A DNA stretch of 64,000 nt from Nitrospira sp. (lineage in GTDB: Bacteria > Nitrospirota > Nitrospiria > Nitrospirales > Nitrospiraceae). The position numbers were made by a program, and so were the translations under genes. The notes under the pieces were generated by a model, which saw only the letters and a list, made by a program, of their open reading frames with translations, made no database searches and was not told where the DNA came from. Of this stretch, positions 61,932 through 64,000 are shown in pieces. The DNA lies in assembly GCA_021323395.1 (NCBI GenBank), contig JAJONL010000004.1:1-64000 (forward strand). Reading direction: 5' to 3'. The number at the start of each line of letters is the position of its first letter. Positions within the stretch are counted from its first letter, which is position 1.

Positions 61932-64000
61932 TCATCGTAACTCCACAATGGTGACCCCGTCGCCTCCCTCGGCGCGATCGCCCGGTCTGAATTTCACGAC
62001 GTAGGGCGAGGCCTTCAGATACTCCCGCAACGCCGCCTTGAGCCGGCCGGTCCCATGCCCGTGAATGATGCGCACAAAAGGACTGCCGCCCAGAATCGCA
62101 CGATCGAGCCCGCCCACCACGACATCCAACGCGTCATCCGCCGTCCGGCCGCGCACATCGAACGTTTCCTGAATATCGGCGGGCGCGAGCATGTCGGCGC
62201 TTCGCCTTGTTTGGGATGTCGTGGTCTTGTTCAATTCGCCGCGAGCTGGTTGCGCTGAGCGCGCGATCCCTGCCAAATTTGCTATGTGAGCCAGGAGTTC
62301 TCCCTCGCCCACCTTCAGACGCACTCGTTTTTTCCCCTGGGGGCTTTCGAGCAATGTCCCCGTCATACCCAGCCCAATGACCTCCACGGCATCTCCGACC
62401 GACAGGTGCTCCACAGGAATCGGCCCATCCGGCTCCGCTACGTGGCGTCTGATCTCCTGTTCCAGTGCGACAAGCCGGACTTTGGTTTCCTTCGCCTTGA
62501 GCAATTTTTGATCGCGCTTCAAGTCATCGAGCGTGGCTTGAACCTCGGCGCGGGCTCGCTGAAATTCTTGAGACAGCTTCTTCTTGAGCCCTCGTCGCTC
62601 GTCCCGTTCGGAGTTCTGCACGAAGGTCAGCAATTCTTGCGCTTCGCGCCGAGTCTGTTCGGCAGCCTGCTTCGCCAGGCCGGCGGCGTTCAAGTCCTCG
62701 TTCAGTCGCCGCTGTCTGTCTTGCAAATCATTTAAGAGTGTTTCTAGCACCCTCGTGTCGCCCTGCAGTCGCGCACGGGCATCCTGCAGGAGCGACGGCT
62801 CCATTCCAAGACGCCCGGCAATCTCGATCGCCGCGGACCCGCCCGGTTGCCCAAGGATAAGACGATATGTTGGAGAGAGGGTATCCAGATTGAATTCGAC
62901 GCTCGCATTGGCAAAGCCCGCTGTCTCTTGCGCCAAGCCTTTCAAGAGGCTGTAGTGCGTCGTGATCACCACCTTGACGCCGGCCGCCGACAGCCGACAG
63001 AGGAGCGCGCTCGCCAGCGCCGCGCCTTCGGCGGGATCGGTGGATGTGACCGGCTCATCCAGCAGGACCAGCGCTCGTCCAGGATGAACGGGGCTATCCC
63101 TTACGTCCGGCTCCGGCCCAGCCGAAATCTCCCGAAGAAGCTGCACCATCTGGGTGATATGGGCAGAAAAGCTGGAGAGGTCCCGCGCCAGATCTTGCGC
63201 ATCGCCGATATCGGCATAGACGGACGGAAAGATGGCCATCTCCGAATCAGGCGCACAGGGCAGATGCAAACCGCAGCGCGCCATCAGGGCAAACAATCCC
63301 AGCAACTTCAAGGTGACGGTCTTGCCGCCGGTGTTGGGACCGGAAATGATGAGGACCCGCACCGTCTCATCGAGTGCCACGTCATTCGGCACCACCTGCT
63401 CTTTGGTCAGGACGAGGAACGGGTGTCGTGCCTGCTTGAGCACAATGCGGCCTTCGTCATTGAGGCGGGGCGAAATGGCGTGTAGCCGTTGGCTCAGTCC
63501 CGCCTTCGCTGAAATCCCATCCAGTCGTCCCAGAAGAGTGACCGTATCCGTCAACTCATGAGTGTGGGGGGCGATCATGGCGGACAGCTCTCGCAAAATT
63601 CTTCGCACTTCGCGCTCCACCTCGAGATCCACCACCTTGATGGAATTATTGAGATCCACTAGTTCACGAGGTTCCAGAAACACCGTGGCGCCGCTCGCCG
63701 ACACATCGTGCACAATGCCGGGAATTTTCCCCTGCATGTCGGTCTTAATCGGGACCACGTAACGGCCCTCGCGTTGCGCGAAATAGTCCTCCTGTAGAAC
63801 ACCCTCGTACCGGCGAGAGTGCAGAATCTGATCGAGACGATGCCGCATGTGCTGTTTGAGGTCCTTGGCACTTTGCATCAATCGATGCAGTTCCGGGCTG
63901 GCCGACTCCCGTACGGAGCCGTCTCGATCGATGGCGCCATTCAGGGCAGTCAGCAGTCGACGATAGTCGGTGACCGGCCCGCATTGTGCGGCCATGGCGC
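61932..64000 (-). CDS. mutS2: MutS2 endonuclease/ATPase, N-terminus off window
   Basis: Nearly the last 689 codons of a MutS2 protein; the reading frame runs past the right edge, so the start is not in this window. Visible features: core clamp/lever (GKIPGIVHDVSASGATVFLEP), ATPase with Walker A ISGPNTGGKTVTLK and Walker B-like VLLDEPVTSTDP, a coiled-coil arm and the C-terminal Smr domain (FDVRGRTADDALDVVVGGLDRAI, RIIHGHGTGRLK). MutS2 acts on branched DNA and on collided ribosomes in some species. No mismatch-recognition domain is expected, as in the family. Confidence 0.93.
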   Translation of the reverse strand, partial: AMAAQCGPVTDYRRLLTALNGAIDRDGSVRESASPELHRLMQSAKDLKQHMRHRLDQILHSRRYEGVLQEDYFAQREGRYVVPIKTDMQGKIPGIVHDVSASGATVFLEPRELVDLNNSIKVVDLEVEREVRRILRELSAMIAPHTHELTDTVTLLGRLDGISAKAGLSQRLHAISPRLNDEGRIVLKQARHPFLVLTKEQVVPNDVALDETVRVLIISGPNTGGKTVTLKLLGLFALMARCGLHLPCAPDSEMAIFPSVYADIGDAQDLARDLSSFSAHITQMVQLLREISAGPEPDVRDSPVHPGRALVLLDEPVTSTDPAEGAALASALLCRLSAAGVKVVITTHYSLLKGLAQETAGFANASVEFNLDTLSPTYRLILGQPGGSAAIEIAGRLGMEPSLLQDARARLQGDTRVLETLLNDLQDRQRRLNEDLNAAGLAKQAAEQTRREAQELLTFVQNSERDERRGLKKKLSQEFQRARAEVQATLDDLKRDQKLLKAKETKVRLVALEQEIRRHVAEPDGPIPVEHLSVGDAVEVIGLGMTGTLLESPQGKKRVRLKVGEGELLAHIANLAGIARSAQPARGELNKTTTSQTRRSADMLAPADIQETFDVRGRTADDALDVVVGGLDRAILGGSPFVRIIHGHGTGRLKAALREYLKASPYVVKFRPGDRAEGGDGVTIVELR

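Noticed and set aside
1-64000. CRISPR arrays, rRNA or tRNA genes, complete IS elements
   Set aside because: No regularly spaced repeats, cloverleaf-like sequences or transposase genes were found on reading either strand.

Overview
The window looks like a chromosomal segment of a Nitrospira-type bacterium (phylum Nitrospirota). This is inferred from the high-GC coding style, the mix of families (DUF3365 haem proteins, DUF3047, DUF547, TVP38/TMEM64 beside a MerA-like reductase, many two-component proteins) and palindromic intergenic repeats of a kind I associate with Nitrospira. There is no rRNA, tRNA, CRISPR array or complete insertion sequence. About 57 genes or gene remnants can be supported; most other lines of the ORF track are antisense or out-of-frame shadows.

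Layout. 1-2.9 kb: a frameshifted HigB/RelE-type toxin with a strong promoter, a stretch with no recognisable gene, a DUF3617 secreted protein, a lipoprotein and a tandem universal stress protein. 2.9-7.2 kb: Lhr-type helicase. 7.3-9.9 kb: signalling block (small CxxC/CxxC protein, stand-alone receiver, NarL-type regulator and its kinase). 10-14.8 kb: SDR epimerase, membrane SGNH hydrolase, an XRE-cupin regulator that appears to have lost its DNA-reading helix, and a CPBP protease. 14.9-17.9 kb: translationally coupled aminotransferase, DUF3365 haem protein and amidohydrolase. 18-21.2 kb: DnaJ protein and the pxpB-pxpA-pxpC 5-oxoprolinase operon, whose last stop codon lies inside a 115-bp terminal-inverted-repeat element. 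21.3-24.3 kb: small leaderless gene and a DHH-CBS-tRNA nucleotidyltransferase.

24.5-31.3 kb: mainly minus-strand cluster of radical SAM protein, DUF547 lipoprotein, a broken ferritin-like gene, TIGR04283-type glycosyltransferase, DUF3047, MerA-like flavoprotein and TVP38/TMEM64 membrane protein. Several members recur in arsenosugar-type biosynthesis clusters, but ArsM and ArsS are absent here. 31.6-38.3 kb: small zinc-ribbon protein, YedY-like molybdopterin protein, dipeptide-epimerase-like enolase-superfamily enzyme, lipoproteins, DUF3565, a beta-hydroxyacid dehydrogenase and a GlcG/HbpS-like protein. 38.5-43.2 kb: glycosidase pair (GH63-like and glycogen-debranching-like). 43.4-48.5 kb: beta-helix protein, coaE, trxB, a tandem-duplicated palindromic repeat, thiI and an SRPBCC protein.

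48.8-61.7 kb: second signalling region, with REC-PAS protein, exported Cys-rich protein coupled to queG, NtrC-type regulator and kinase, a trypsin-like protease fused to a formylglycine-generating-enzyme domain coupled to a c-type haem DUF3365 protein, three small exported proteins, and a NarL-type regulator with a PAS/Cache kinase. The window ends inside mutS2.

Most striking: the protease-FGE/haem operon, the rSAM-DUF547-GT2-MerA-TVP38 cluster, and signs of recent sequence change (frameshifted toxin, deleted HTH, broken ferritin-like gene, heptamer repeat inside lhr, tandem duplication after trxB).
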